The position numbers and the translations under genes are program-made. DNA of 64,000 nt. It comes from Paragemmobacter ruber. GTDB taxonomy: Bacteria > Pseudomonadota > Alphaproteobacteria > Rhodobacterales > Rhodobacteraceae. Below, piece after piece: positions 1 through 8,382 of this stretch. The notes beneath the pieces are model-generated. The model saw only the letters and a list, made by a program, of their open reading frames with translations. It ran no database searches and was not told the origin of the DNA. Location: NCBI RefSeq assembly GCF_009908315.1, contig NZ_JAAATW010000001.1, positions 1,612,001 to 1,676,000 on the forward strand, in the 5' to 3' direction. Numbering within the stretch: the stretch's first letter is position 1; every line of letters begins with the position of its first letter.

Positions 1-2
1 TC

Positions 3-635
3 GTGCTGCGCGGCATCATGATCGGGCTGGGCGCGACCATCGTCGCCTCCTACTCATGGGTGCTCTACATCTTTGCGGTGTTCCTGATCTTCACCGGGAT
101 CAAGATGATGTTCGTGGGCGACAATGAACACAACATCGCCGATAACCCGGTGCTGAAGTTCATCAAGCGCCGCTTCCGCGTGACCGAGGAACTGCACGGC
201 AACAACTTCTTTGTCCAGAAGCCCGATGCCGGGGGCAAGATGGTGCGCTATGCCACGCCGCTCTTCATCGCGCTTATCCTGATCGAAATCGCCGATCTCG
301 TCTTCGCGGTGGATTCGGTGCCTGCGGTCTTCACCATCACCACCGATCCCTACATTGTCTACACCTCGAACATCTTCGCCATCCTCGGCCTGCGCGCGCT
401 CTACTTTGCGCTGGCCGCGATCCTGCATCGCTTCGCCTATCTGAAATATGCGCTGTCATTGCTCTTGGTGTTCATCGGTTCGAAGATCTTCATCGCCGAC
501 CTGATGGGTTGGGAAAAGTTCCCGCCCAGCTGGTCGCTCGGGATCACCTTCGCCATCCTGACGGCGGGTGTCGTCTTCTCGCTCTGGAAGACGAAGGGCG
601 ACGCCAAGCACGATCTGGCGAAACCGGCCGAGTGA
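3..635 (+). CDS. TerC-family integral membrane protein (5' end missing)
   Basis: Partial gene: the frame is already open at the left edge, so the GTG at position 3 is only the first possible start in view and the true start lies outside. The visible 210 residues hold several membrane segments, and the family signature EIADLVFAVDSVPA is at visible residues 95-108, with acidic residues inside a membrane helix. TerC/Alx proteins are inner-membrane proteins linked to tellurite resistance and, for some members, to manganese export. A charged loop (about 38-80) separates the segments. The C-terminal tail is short and polar. A strong hairpin follows the stop. Family assignment is safe; the transported ion cannot be read from the sequence. 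Confidence 0.9.
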   Translation: MLRGIMIGLGATIVASYSWVLYIFAVFLIFTGIKMMFVGDNEHNIADNPVLKFIKRRFRVTEELHGNNFFVQKPDAGGKMVRYATPLFIALILIEIADLVFAVDSVPAVFTITTDPYIVYTSNIFAILGLRALYFALAAILHRFAYLKYALSLLLVFIGSKIFIADLMGWEKFPPSWSLGITFAILTAGVVFSLWKTKGDAKHDLAKPAE

Positions 636-647
636 GGCTACTCCAAC

Positions 648-677
648 AAACGCCCGGGCCGAAAGGCCCGGGCGTTT
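648..677 (+). terminator. Hairpin after the TerC gene
   Basis: A perfect 13-bp stem (AAACGCCCGGGCC paired with GGCCCGGGCGTTT) with a GAAA tetraloop lies 13 bases after the TerC stop. The stem ends in TTT but no longer T tract follows, so intrinsic termination is likely but not textbook. Confidence 0.65.
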
Positions 678-701
678 CGATTCCATCAAGACAGGCCCCC
701 G

Positions 702-1523
702 ATGACCGCCCTGCGTTCCCAAGTTGCCGCTTTCCTCGACCGCCCCGCCGTCACCCGCTTCATCCTTGCGGTGATCCTCTTCAACGCGGCTATCCTCGGG
801 CTTGAAACCTCCAAAACCGCGATGGCCGCGGCGGGGGACACGATCCTGTTCCTCGACAGGCTCTGCCTTGCCATCTTCATCCTCGAACTTGCGCTAAAGC
901 TTTTCGCCCTTGGCGGGCGCTTCTTCCGTTCGGGCTGGAACATCTTCGATCTCGCCGTCGTCGGCGTGGCCCTGCTGCCCGCCAGCGGCGGCCTGTCGGT
1001 GCTGCGGGCGCTGCGCGTGCTGCGGGTGCTCCGCGTCATCTCCATGGCGCCCAGCCTGCGTCGCGTGGTCGAAGGCTTCCTCCGCGCCCTGCCGGGGATG
1101 GGGTCGGTCCTTCTGCTGACGCTGATCCTCTTCTACGTCTCGGCCGTCATGGCGACCAAGCTGTTCGGGACAAGCTTCCCGGACCGCTTCGGCGATCTCG
1201 GCGCCACCGCGCTGACCCTGTTTCAGGTGATGACACTGGAAGGCTGGGCCGATGCCGTCGTCCGCCCGGTGATGGAGGTCTACCCCTACAGCTGGATCTT
1301 CTTCATCGGCTTCATCCTTGTGACGACCTTCGCCGTCATCAACCTGCTGGTCGGCCTTGTGGTGAACGCCATGCAAGAGGCGGCCGAGGCCGACAAACCC
1401 GACGATGCCGCGATGCGCCATGCCGAACTGCTGGCGCGCATCGCGGCGCTGGAGCAGCGCCTTGCCGATCGGCTGCAACCCGACGCGCAGATCAGCGATC
1501 CGGCACCGGGTCCCCGCGCCTAG
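702..1523 (+). CDS. Single-domain voltage-gated cation channel (BacNav/BacCav family)
   Basis: 273 residues, the normal size of a prokaryotic six-helix channel subunit that works as a homotetramer in the inner membrane. S1-S3 run from about residue 17 to 95. S4 carries arginines at every third position (RALRVLRVLRV, about 102-112). The pore helix and filter are at 171-184, and S6 is about 197-223. The C-terminal region (about 240-258, leucine/alanine heptads) looks like the coiled-coil tetramerisation tail typical of the family. The filter reads TLEGWAD (178-184) instead of the TLESW form of sodium-selective NaChBac-like channels. A glycine at this place is a feature of calcium-selective channels, so calcium selectivity is a reasonable inference. 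Confidence 0.92.
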   Translation: MTALRSQVAAFLDRPAVTRFILAVILFNAAILGLETSKTAMAAAGDTILFLDRLCLAIFILELALKLFALGGRFFRSGWNIFDLAVVGVALLPASGGLSVLRALRVLRVLRVISMAPSLRRVVEGFLRALPGMGSVLLLTLILFYVSAVMATKLFGTSFPDRFGDLGATALTLFQVMTLEGWADAVVRPVMEVYPYSWIFFIGFILVTTFAVINLLVGLVVNAMQEAAEADKPDDAAMRHAELLARIAALEQRLADRLQPDAQISDPAPGPRA

Positions 1524-1525
1524 TG

Positions 1526-1545
1526 GGGGCGGGGCGCCCCGCCCC
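1526..1545. repeat. 20-bp perfect GC palindrome between convergent genes
   Basis: GGGGCGGGGC is followed directly by its reverse complement in the 40-bp gap between the converging channel and glycosyltransferase genes. It could act as a two-way terminator stem, but it has no T tract on either side. Confidence 0.4.
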
Positions 1546-1563
1546 ACCCTCCGGGCGGCGCGA

Positions 1564-2337
1564 TCACGGCACCAGCACCGACCACCCGCAACGAGAGGCA
1601 AGCTGTTCCACCGGGCTTGACGTCTCGACCGCCATCTCCGTCAGGATCTTCGCCGCCCGGCGGTTTCGCAAATGGCCGCGCCACAGGTGCAACCCGGATC
1701 GGCTGATCTTGGTCACGGCGGTCTGCAAAGGCAGCCTGTCCTGCCATTTGCGCTGCATGAACCTGTAGGCCGCGTCAAAATCACCATCCAGCGCCAGATG
1801 CGACTTGTCGTTGTGGATGCACGGCAGCGCCCCGGCATAGGCACCGCGTCCGGCCGCAAGCGCCGTCTGGACAATGTCGGTGCCGTACATGTGCCAACTG
1901 CGCAATTCCGGATCAAAGCGCACCCCGCTGTCGCGGCGCAGAACGATCAGCAGCTCGTCAAAAGCCTGCACCGGCACCGGGTCAAGCGGCACGCGCCCCA
2001 CGATCGACCCAAGGGATGAAGACCAGACCGGTCCGTAAGACTGGCCATCCAGCCCGACGCCGAAACTGCCGAACACGGCCCAATCTTCTGGCAATTCCGC
2101 GATGCGCGCCCTCAGAAGATCGTCCCAACCCTGGGGCAGATAGACGTCATGATGGGCGAAGACGATGATCGGGGCGTCCGTCTCGTCGATGGCGGCATTA
2201 TAGGCAAGCGCCGCCGAAGGCGCGTTCGTCTGCACGACCAAGGGCAGGGCGCCATCGCGCACGGCGGGCGATTTCCCCAGATTTTCGGCCAGCGTCTTCG
2301 GCGAATGGCTCGCACAGGCAAGGACGATGTCGCTCAT
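1564..2337 (-). CDS. Glycosyltransferase-like protein (GT2-like fold)
   Basis: 257 residues, no signal peptide. The N-terminal half resembles a nucleotide-sugar glycosyltransferase fold. An early beta strand (SDIVLACAS) is followed by IIVFAHHDVYLPQGW (57-71), where HHDV occupies the place of the DxD metal-binding motif and the following residues match the usual 'P.gW...l' pattern. The region about 145-180 (SWHMYGTDI, then PCIHNDKSH) resembles the acceptor end of short GT2-like proteins often annotated as glycosyltransferase family 2. The acceptor is unknown. It stands alone, convergent with the channel gene and 73 bp downstream of dxs on the same strand. Confidence 0.65.
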   Translation of the reverse strand: MSDIVLACASHSPKTLAENLGKSPAVRDGALPLVVQTNAPSAALAYNAAIDETDAPIIVFAHHDVYLPQGWDDLLRARIAELPEDWAVFGSFGVGLDGQSYGPVWSSSLGSIVGRVPLDPVPVQAFDELLIVLRRDSGVRFDPELRSWHMYGTDIVQTALAAGRGAYAGALPCIHNDKSHLALDGDFDAAYRFMQRKWQDRLPLQTAVTKISRSGLHLWRGHLRNRRAAKILTEMAVETSSPVEQLASRCGWSVLVP

Positions 2338-2410
2338 GACCGGGCCACGCGCGGTTTGGCAAGGATCGTCAGGAACGGCTCTTCAACAATCAGGGTCAAG
2401 GACGGCCTCT

Positions 2411-4324
2411 TCATCTCCGCTTGGCCAACATGCCGATGCCCAAGGTTTCCAGAACCTTATCACCGATCTGCGCCGCATCCATCCCGGCCACCTGATACAT
2501 CCGCTCCGGGCTTGCCTGATCTATGAACTCATCGGGCAGCACCATGCTGCGATATTTCAGCCCCTGGTCGAACACCCCCTCCTCGGCCAGAAGCTGTGCC
2601 ACATGGCTGCCAAAGCCGCCCACTGCGCCTTCCTCGACCGTGATCAGGGCCTCATGGTGCCGCGCCGCGTTCAGGATCAGATCCCGGTCCAGCGGCTTGG
2701 CAAAGCGCGCATCAATGACCGTCGGCGCGATCCCGCGCTGGGCCAGCGCCTCGGCGGCCTTCACCACCTCGGCCAGCCGCGTGCCAAAGGACAGGATCGC
2801 CACGCGCCCGCCTTCGCGGATCACCCGGCCCCGCCCGATCTCCAAAGGCACACCGCGCGCGGGCATGTCGCAACCCACCCCTTCGCCACGCGGAAAGCGG
2901 AATGCGATGGGCCCGTCGTCATGGGCCACGGCCGTGGCCACCATATGCACCAGTTCCGCCTCATCCGCCGCCGCCATCACCACGAAGCCCGGCAGATTGG
3001 CAAGGAAAGCCACGTCGAAACTGCCCGCATGGGTCGCCCCATCCGCGCCCACCAGCCCCGCCCGGTCGATCGCAAAGCGCACGGGCAACCGCTGGATCGC
3101 CACGTCATGCACCACCTGATCATAGCCGCGCTGCAGGAAGGTGGAATACAGCGCACAGAACGGCTTCATCCCCCCCGCCGCCATCCCCGCGCTGAACGTC
3201 ACCGCGTGCTGCTCGGCAATCCCCACGTCGAAACAGCGGCGCGGAAACCGTTCTGCAAACAGGTTCAACCCCGTGCCATCCGGCATCGCCGCCGTCACGG
3301 CCACGATCTTTTCGTCCCGCTCGGCCTCGGCGATCAGGCTCTGCGCGAACACCTTGGTATAGCTCGGCGCGTTCGACACCGCCTTCGCCTGCACGCCGGT
3401 CAGCACGTCGAACTTGCCCGTCGCATGGCCCCGGTCCCGCGCGGCCTCGGCCGGGGCATAGCCCTTGCCCTTCTTCGTCAGCACATGGATCAGCATCGGC
3501 CCCGTCGCCCGCGCCTTCACCGTGCGCAAGACCGCCAGCAACTGGTCCAGATCATGCCCGTCGATGGGGCCCAGATAGGAAAACCCCAACTCCTCGAACA
3601 GCGTGCCCCCCACGGCCATGCCTTTCAGCATCTCCTTGGCCCGCCGCGCCCCTTCCTGAAACGGCTCCGGCAACAGGCTCATCGCGCCCTTCGCCGCCGC
3701 CTTCAGATCCTGAAACGGCGCCTCGGCATAAAGCCGGGACAGATAGGATGACAGCGCCCCCACGGGTGGCGCGATGCTCATCTCATTGTCGTTCAGGATG
3801 ACGAACAACCGCTTCTTCAGATGGCCTGCGTTGTTCATCGCCTCGAACGCCATGCCAGCGCTCATCGACCCGTCACCGATCACCGCGATCGCATCGCCCG
3901 CATCGCCGCCCAGATCGCGCGCCGCCGCAAAGCCCAGCGCCGCACTGATCGAGGTCGAAGAATGTGCCGCCCCGAACGGATCATAGGGCGACTCGCTGCG
4001 TTTGGTGAACCCCGACAGCCCGCCCTCCGTCCGCAGCGTGCGGATACGGTCGCGCCGCCCGGTCAGGATCTTGTGGGGGTAACACTGATGCCCCACATCC
4101 CAGATCAGCTTGTCGCGCGGCGTGTCGAACACGGCATGGATCGCCACCGTCAGTTCCACCACGCCCAGACCCGCGCCCAGATGCCCGCCTGTCACCGACA
4201 CGGCGGAAATCGTCTCGGCGCGCACCTCATCGGCCAGTTGCCGCAACTCGCGGTCCGACAGGCCCTTCATATCGGTCGGCTGATGCACCCGGTCCAGCAG
4301 CGGGGTCTTGGGTCGGTCGGTCAT
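2411..4324 (-). CDS. dxs: 1-deoxy-D-xylulose-5-phosphate synthase
   Basis: 637 residues. Makes DXP from pyruvate and glyceraldehyde 3-phosphate with thiamine diphosphate, the first step of the MEP isoprenoid pathway. His49 (GGHLG), the cofactor motif GDGSMSAGM (150-158) with the paired NDN (178-180), and [14 protein letters not shown] carrying the catalytic glutamate are all present. The frame extends upstream to 4390, but the ATG at 4324 has a good ribosome site (GGAGGG) and gives the family's usual N-terminus, so I use it. Last gene of the HDAC-like/xseB/ispA/dxs unit, 28 bp after ispA, so the gene set supplies carotenoid and quinone precursors. Confidence 0.97.
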   Translation of the reverse strand: MTDRPKTPLLDRVHQPTDMKGLSDRELRQLADEVRAETISAVSVTGGHLGAGLGVVELTVAIHAVFDTPRDKLIWDVGHQCYPHKILTGRRDRIRTLRTEGGLSGFTKRSESPYDPFGAAHSSTSISAALGFAAARDLGGDAGDAIAVIGDGSMSAGMAFEAMNNAGHLKKRLFVILNDNEMSIAPPVGALSSYLSRLYAEAPFQDLKAAAKGAMSLLPEPFQEGARRAKEMLKGMAVGGTLFEELGFSYLGPIDGHDLDQLLAVLRTVKARATGPMLIHVLTKKGKGYAPAEAARDRGHATGKFDVLTGVQAKAVSNAPSYTKVFAQSLIAEAERDEKIVAVTAAMPDGTGLNLFAERFPRRCFDVGIAEQHAVTFSAGMAAGGMKPFCALYSTFLQRGYDQVVHDVAIQRLPVRFAIDRAGLVGADGATHAGSFDVAFLANLPGFVVMAAADEAELVHMVATAVAHDDGPIAFRFPRGEGVGCDMPARGVPLEIGRGRVIREGGRVAILSFGTRLAEVVKAAEALAQRGIAPTVIDARFAKPLDRDLILNAARHHEALITVEEGAVGGFGSHVAQLLAEEGVFDQGLKYRSMVLPDEFIDQASPERMYQVAGMDAAQIGDKVLETLGIGMLAKRR

Positions 4325-4352
4325 ACTGCCCTCCAGCGGGCCACGGGGCGCT

Positions 4353-5222
4353 TCACATCTCGCGGCTGATAACGAAGCGCGCGCAGGCAATCAAGTTTAC
4401 CGCCCGCGCGCCATAAGGCGAAAGATGGCCCGCCGCCGCGTCGATCAAAGCCCCCGCGCGCGCTTTTGCCGCGTCCAGCCCCAGAAGCGATACGAACGTC
4501 GCCTTCCCCGCATCGGCATCCTTCTGCAACCGCTTGCCGGTCTTGGCCACGTCGCCTTCGACATCCAGCACATCGTCCCAGATCTGAAAGGCCAAGCCCA
4601 GCTTTTCGGCATAGGCGCGCAGGGGCGCAGGGTCCGCCCCGGCGATCACCGCCCCCGCTTCGGCCGACCAGCGGATCAGCGCCCCGGTCTTGCCCGCCTG
4701 CAACGCGGTGATGTCCTCCAGCGTCAGCGGCGCCACCGCCGTCTCGGCGGCAATGTCCAACGCCTGGCCCAGCACCATCCCTTCGGCCCCGCTCGCACGC
4801 GCCAGCCCGGACACCAGCGCGATGCGCACATCCCCCGATCCCAGCGCCGGATCGGCCAGCAACTCAAAGGCCAGCGTCTGCAACGCATCCCCCGCCAGCA
4901 CCGCCGTCGCCTCATCCCATTTCACATGGACGGTGGGTTGGCCACGCCGCAGATCATCGTCATCCATGCAGGGCAGGTCATCATGGACCAGCGAATAGGC
5001 ATGCAGGGCTTCCACCGCTGCCGCCGCACTGATGGCCTGCGCATCCGGCAGCCCATGCATCCGCGCGCCCTCCAGCACCAGAAAACCGCGCAGCCGCTTG
5101 CCCCCGCGCAGCGCATAGCGCATCGCCTGCACCACGGGCACCTCGGCCCGGCCCTCCAACGCGGCCATCAGCCGCGCCTCGATGGCCGCGGCATCCCGGG
5201 CCAGAACCTCCGAAAAGCTCAC
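4353..5222 (-). CDS. ispA: Polyprenyl (farnesyl/geranylgeranyl) diphosphate synthase, IspA type
   Basis: 289 residues from a GTG start at 5222 that overlaps the xseB stop (GTGA). This start fits better than the longer frame, whose first 31 residues come from xseB sequence in another frame. It condenses IPP with allylic diphosphates. GGKRLRG (40-46), the first aspartate-rich motif [10 protein letters not shown] (81-90) and the second DDVLD (216-220) are intact, and lie where a short-chain E-type prenyl synthase needs them. The translational overlap with xseB and the 28-bp gap to dxs indicate one transcript. Confidence 0.95.
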   Translation of the reverse strand: MSFSEVLARDAAAIEARLMAALEGRAEVPVVQAMRYALRGGKRLRGFLVLEGARMHGLPDAQAISAAAAVEALHAYSLVHDDLPCMDDDDLRRGQPTVHVKWDEATAVLAGDALQTLAFELLADPALGSGDVRIALVSGLARASGAEGMVLGQALDIAAETAVAPLTLEDITALQAGKTGALIRWSAEAGAVIAGADPAPLRAYAEKLGLAFQIWDDVLDVEGDVAKTGKRLQKDADAGKATFVSLLGLDAAKARAGALIDAAAGHLSPYGARAVNLIACARFVISREM

Positions 5223-5458
5223 ATCCCCTCCGCCGGGGTCGTGCCGACAACGCGGCCCTCCTGCGCGCGGATCAGTTCCACCTTCTCTTCCGCCGCCTTC
5301 AGCTTGGCCGCGCAATGCGCCTTCAGCGCCGCGCCGCGCTCATATAGGGCGATGCTCTCCTCCAGCGCCACCTCGCCGCGTTCCAGCTGGTTCACCACCT
5401 GCTCCAGCGCGGCCATCGCCTCTTCGAAACTCATCTCGGATACGGCTTTCCCGGTCAT
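5219..5458 (-). CDS. xseB: Exodeoxyribonuclease VII small subunit
   Basis: 79 residues, the normal length. The sequence SFEEAMAALEQVVNQLERG followed by a LEESIALYERG stretch is the hallmark of XseB, an all-helical small subunit that joins XseA to degrade single-stranded DNA into oligonucleotides. Its ATG overlaps the stop of the deacetylase-like gene by ATGA, and its stop overlaps the ispA GTG. The position between a deacetylase-like gene and ispA-dxs is a conserved arrangement in this family of bacteria. The functional link with isoprenoid genes is not obvious. Confidence 0.93.
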   Translation of the reverse strand: MTGKAVSEMSFEEAMAALEQVVNQLERGEVALEESIALYERGAALKAHCAAKLKAAEEKVELIRAQEGRVVGTTPAEGM

Positions 5459-6375
5459 CTGCTCCGCTCCTCAAGCACGCCCACATGCGCGGCGACCGAC
5501 GCCGCCAACGCTTCCAGATCATATCCGCCTTCCAGTGTCGAGACGACCCTCCCCCCCGCATGTCGCGCGGCCAAATCGCACAGCCGCCCCGTCAGCCAGG
5601 CATAATCCTCCGCCTGCCACTCCAGATTGGCCAGGGGATCGGCGGCATGGGCATCGAACCCGGCCGAGATCAACAGAAACTCCGGCGCGAAATCCTCCAG
5701 CGCGGGCAGGATCACCCCCTCATAGGCCGCCCGCATCGCCGCCCCGCCCGTCCCCGCCCGCAAAGGCACATTCACGATCTGCCCCTGCGCCCCCCGCTCC
5801 TGCGGGCTGCCGGTGCCGGGATAAAGCGGCATCTCATGGGTCGAGGCGAACATCACCCGCCCCTCCTCCCACAGCAGATCCTGCGTGCCATTGCCGTGAT
5901 GCACATCGAAATCCACCACCGCCACGCGGGCCAGCCCGTGATGGTCCAGCAACCGCTTCGCCGCAATCGCCACGGTGCCGAACAGGCAAAACCCCATCGC
6001 CGTCGCTGTCTCCGCATGATGCCCCGGTGGCCGCCCGGCGACAAAGGCCGCCCGTGCCTCCCCCGCCATCACCGCATCCACCGCCGCGCAGATGCCGCCC
6101 ACGGCGCGCAGCGCGGCATCCAGCGACCCGGGCGACAGGATCGTGTCGCCGTCCAGCGCCACGAACCCCGCCTCAGGCACCGCCCGCCGCACCTTCGCCA
6201 GATAAGCTGCCGGGTGACAGCGCAGCACCTCCGCCTCCGCCCCCAGCGGGCAATCGCGGCGCACGACGTCCAGCCCCGCCAGCCCCCGCTCCACCGCCGC
6301 CAGACGCTCCACCCGCTCCGGGTGGCCCGGCGGGGTCACATGGCGCGCGCAATCCTGATGTGTGTAGACCAGCAC
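5455..6375 (-). CDS. Histone deacetylase / acetylpolyamine amidohydrolase family protein
   Basis: 306 residues, cytoplasmic. A zinc-dependent deacetylase fold of the arginase/HDAC superfamily. RPPGHHAE (115-122) gives the catalytic histidine pair, DFDVHHGNGTQ (155-165) the zinc-binding Asp and His, and SAGFDAH the second zinc Asp. Near the C-terminus LEGGYDLEAL carries the conserved GGY. In bacteria such proteins act on acetylated polyamines or small acetyl amides, or on unknown acetyl-lysine targets, so the substrate is open. It heads the unit leading into xseB, ispA and dxs (ATGA overlap with xseB). Confidence 0.92.
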   Translation of the reverse strand: MLVYTHQDCARHVTPPGHPERVERLAAVERGLAGLDVVRRDCPLGAEAEVLRCHPAAYLAKVRRAVPEAGFVALDGDTILSPGSLDAALRAVGGICAAVDAVMAGEARAAFVAGRPPGHHAETATAMGFCLFGTVAIAAKRLLDHHGLARVAVVDFDVHHGNGTQDLLWEEGRVMFASTHEMPLYPGTGSPQERGAQGQIVNVPLRAGTGGAAMRAAYEGVILPALEDFAPEFLLISAGFDAHAADPLANLEWQAEDYAWLTGRLCDLAARHAGGRVVSTLEGGYDLEALAASVAAHVGVLEERSR

Positions 6376-6406
6376 CCTCTCCGCCTCTCGCTTTGCTCAG
6401 GTCAGG

Positions 6407-6451
6407 GCGAAGGGGGGTCCGGGGGGGACGCATGTCCCCCCCGGCCTTCGC
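6407..6451. repeat. Long G/C hairpin next to the secreted unknown gene
   Basis: CCGGGGGGGAC (6419-6429) pairs perfectly with GTCCCCCCCGG (6434-6444) around a GCAT loop, and an outer stem GCGAAGG/CCTTCGC (6407-6413/6445-6451) encloses it. It lies just past the stop of the secreted protein gene. There is no T tract, so it may be a repeat element or an RNA stabiliser rather than an intrinsic terminator. Confidence 0.5.
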
Positions 6452-6452
6452 C

Positions 6453-6947
6453 TCAGCCCTGCTCGTCCTGGCACTCCAGCACCGCCGCCAGCCCGGCCAT
6501 CGTCCCTGTCAGGTCGATGGCCATGACCTCGGCCCCGTCGTGATACATCGTCATCGTCTGCCGCTCGGCGATCGACATGAAGAAATCCACATTGTCGAAC
6601 ACCACATCCGCCCCGGGCACGCCGTCCAGATACATGCCCCGCGCCTCGCCCTCGAACGCCTCGCCGTCCAGATCGAAACGGATCGGGTACAGCTTGCCCT
6701 CCTCGATATCGCCCCAGGCTTCGTTGAAGGCTGTCACATAGCCCGTGCCCTTGGTCGCATCCAACCCGATCCGCACCACCGACCCGTCCTCGAACGCGCT
6801 CTGGATCAGGCAGCCATTGCCCAGCGTGGGATCAATCATCACGTCCCAGTAATCCGACGCCCCCCACGGCATAAGGCTCTGCGCCCCCGCCGTTCCCGCC
6901 GCACCCAGCACCAGCAGCGCCGCCACCGCGATCCTTCCGTGAAACAT
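6453..6947 (-). CDS. Secreted protein of unknown function
   Basis: 164 residues. A clear signal peptide (about 1-22, cleavage after GTAGA) sends it to the periplasm or outside. The mature part is acidic, with beta-type alternation and no motif I can name. Two cysteines, one in GNGCLIQ and one in LECQDEQG near the C-terminus, could form a disulfide. It has the look of a conserved hypothetical protein of this bacterial family. It sits between petR and the deacetylase-like gene, on the same strand, with a 73-bp gap from petR and a hairpin after its stop. Confidence 0.75.
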   Translation of the reverse strand: MFHGRIAVAALLVLGAAGTAGAQSLMPWGASDYWDVMIDPTLGNGCLIQSAFEDGSVVRIGLDATKGTGYVTAFNEAWGDIEEGKLYPIRFDLDGEAFEGEARGMYLDGVPGADVVFDNVDFFMSIAERQTMTMYHDGAEVMAIDLTGTMAGLAAVLECQDEQG

Positions 6948-7020
6948 GCCAACCTCCTAAGAACACCACACCGCCGCAGTCCTATCAGCCCCGCCCGGTT
7001 CTGCGACAGGGAAATCGTCC

Positions 7021-7722
7021 TCAGTCCGGTTGCAGAAGATACCCCTCGCCGCGCACCGTCTGCAGATAGCGCGGCACCTTCGGGTCATCCTCGATCTTGC
7101 GCCGCAGCCGCGTGATCTGCACATCCACCGCCCGCTCCTGCGCGCCGCCCTCGTCGCGCCCCAGATCGCCGGCCAGCTTCTCGCGGCTGATCGCCTGCCC
7201 CGGCTGGGCCGCGAACATCCGCATCAGCGCCGCTTCCGTCGCCGTCAGCCGCACGGGATCGGCCCCCCGCCACAACTCGCCCCGGTCCATGTCATAGCGC
7301 ACCGCGCCCAGATGCAGCACCTTGGGGGCAGGGGGGGCCACCTGCACCTGCGGCACCCGCCGCAGGATCGCGTTGATCCGCAACAGCAGTTCCTTCGGCT
7401 CAAAGGGCTTGACCAGATAATCATCCGCCCCCGCCTCCAGCCCCTCGATGCGGTTCGCCGTCTCGCCCCGCGCCGTCAGCAGCAGGATCGGCACCGCCAT
7501 CCGCCCCCGCAACTCGCGCGTCAGAAGGATGCCGTCCTCGCCGGGCATCATCACATCCAGCACGATCATGTCGAACTCCAGCCCCGCCAGCAGCCGCCGC
7601 GCCTGCGCTGCGTCGCGTGCCACCGTGACCAGATAGCCGTTGCGCATCAGGAACTTCTGCAAAAGGCCCCGGATGCGTTCGTCGTCATCGACGACCAGAA
7701 GATGTGGCTGCGGTTCGTTCAT
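7021..7722 (-). CDS. petR: OmpR-family response regulator, PetR-like
   Basis: 233 residues. Receiver domain (about 8-120) with the acidic pocket DDD (12-14), phospho-acceptor Asp56 (VLDVMMPGEDG) and Lys105 (YLVKPF). The winged-helix DNA-binding domain (about 135-230) ends in VRGEGYLL, typical of OmpR/PhoB proteins. No sensor kinase is adjacent. The upstream gene is a MarR-type regulator overlapping by ATGA, the same pair as petP-petR of Rhodobacter capsulatus, where PetR is needed for making cytochrome bc1. The symbol rests on this gene pairing plus family, so it is likely but not certain. Confidence 0.85.
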   Translation of the reverse strand: MNEPQPHLLVVDDDERIRGLLQKFLMRNGYLVTVARDAAQARRLLAGLEFDMIVLDVMMPGEDGILLTRELRGRMAVPILLLTARGETANRIEGLEAGADDYLVKPFEPKELLLRINAILRRVPQVQVAPPAPKVLHLGAVRYDMDRGELWRGADPVRLTATEAALMRMFAAQPGQAISREKLAGDLGRDEGGAQERAVDVQITRLRRKIEDDPKVPRYLQTVRGEGYLLQPD

Positions 7723-8219
7723 TTCTCCCCCTCGCGCAGCGATTGATACTGCCGCCGCATCTCCGGGTCCATCATCGCCTCAAGCACGGTGCGAAATCCC
7801 TGCACCGCGGCCGGTCCCGCCGCCCGATAGGCCGCCCGCATCCGGGCGCGCTGGGCATCCGACAACTGCCGCTCCAGCTCTTGCCCCTTGGCCGTCAGAT
7901 GCAGGTTGCGCTCGCGCTTGTCGTCCTTGCCCACGCGCGCCTCCACCAGACCATCGTCGATCAGCGTCCGCAGCACGCGGTTCAGGCTCTGCTTCGTCAC
8001 CCCCAGAATCCCCAGCAGGTTGGAAACCGTGGTCCCGGGCGAACGGTGGATGAAATGGATCGCCCGGTGATGGGCGCGCCCGTAATCCATCCCTTCCAGA
8101 ATACGGTCCGGGTCCGCGGTGAACCCGCGATAGGCAAAGAACATCGCCTCGATTCCCTTGCGCAACTGCTCGTCGGTCAGAAACAGCAGGCTTTCCCCGC
8201 CGGTATTGCCTTCGGCCAT
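7719..8219 (-). CDS. petP: MarR-family regulator, PetP-like
   Basis: 166 residues from the ATG at 8219, which has GAGGGG six bases upstream; a GTG at 8225 is the alternative. A winged-helix domain covers about residues 40-140: GTTVSNLLGILGV is the recognition-helix region, and EARVGKDDKRERNLHLT is the wing with its D-x-R pattern. In R. capsulatus the equivalent gene is co-transcribed with petR, as the ATGA overlap indicates here. It is divergent from ilvE across a 163-bp region that probably holds both promoters. The ligand is unknown. Confidence 0.82.
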   Translation of the reverse strand: MAEGNTGGESLLFLTDEQLRKGIEAMFFAYRGFTADPDRILEGMDYGRAHHRAIHFIHRSPGTTVSNLLGILGVTKQSLNRVLRTLIDDGLVEARVGKDDKRERNLHLTAKGQELERQLSDAQRARMRAAYRAAGPAAVQGFRTVLEAMMDPEMRRQYQSLREGEK

Positions 8220-8261
8220 GCTCACCCCTCGCCGTCGCCCCGTCCCGTCACCCCGAATTTA

Positions 8262-8338
8262 CGTCAGCCTTGTTGACTTTCCAAGAACCAACTGCTAGCT
8301 CGACACCAGTTTGACGCAACTTTATGTCCACCTTGGAC
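8262..8338 (+). promoter_or_regulatory. Candidate promoter/operator region between petP and ilvE
   Basis: GTCA-N7-TGAC forms an inverted repeat at 8263-8277. TTGACT (8273-8278) is a good -35 box, but the -10 at the correct distance (TAGCTC, 8296-8301) is weak. A second inverted repeat GTCCA-N3-TGGAC lies at 8326-8338. These could be the ilvE promoter and regulator sites, but this is only a reading of the bases. Confidence 0.3.
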
Positions 8339-8382
8339 CTAATCGGCGCAACATTCGCAAATTCATCCCTTGGGAGTGGGAC

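Noticed and set aside
4308-7115. A 935-codon open frame on the plus strand
   Set aside because: It runs opposite to dxs, ispA, xseB, the deacetylase-like gene and a secreted protein, all with clear motifs. It is Pro/Arg-rich and lacks any domain, the usual shadow of high-GC genes.
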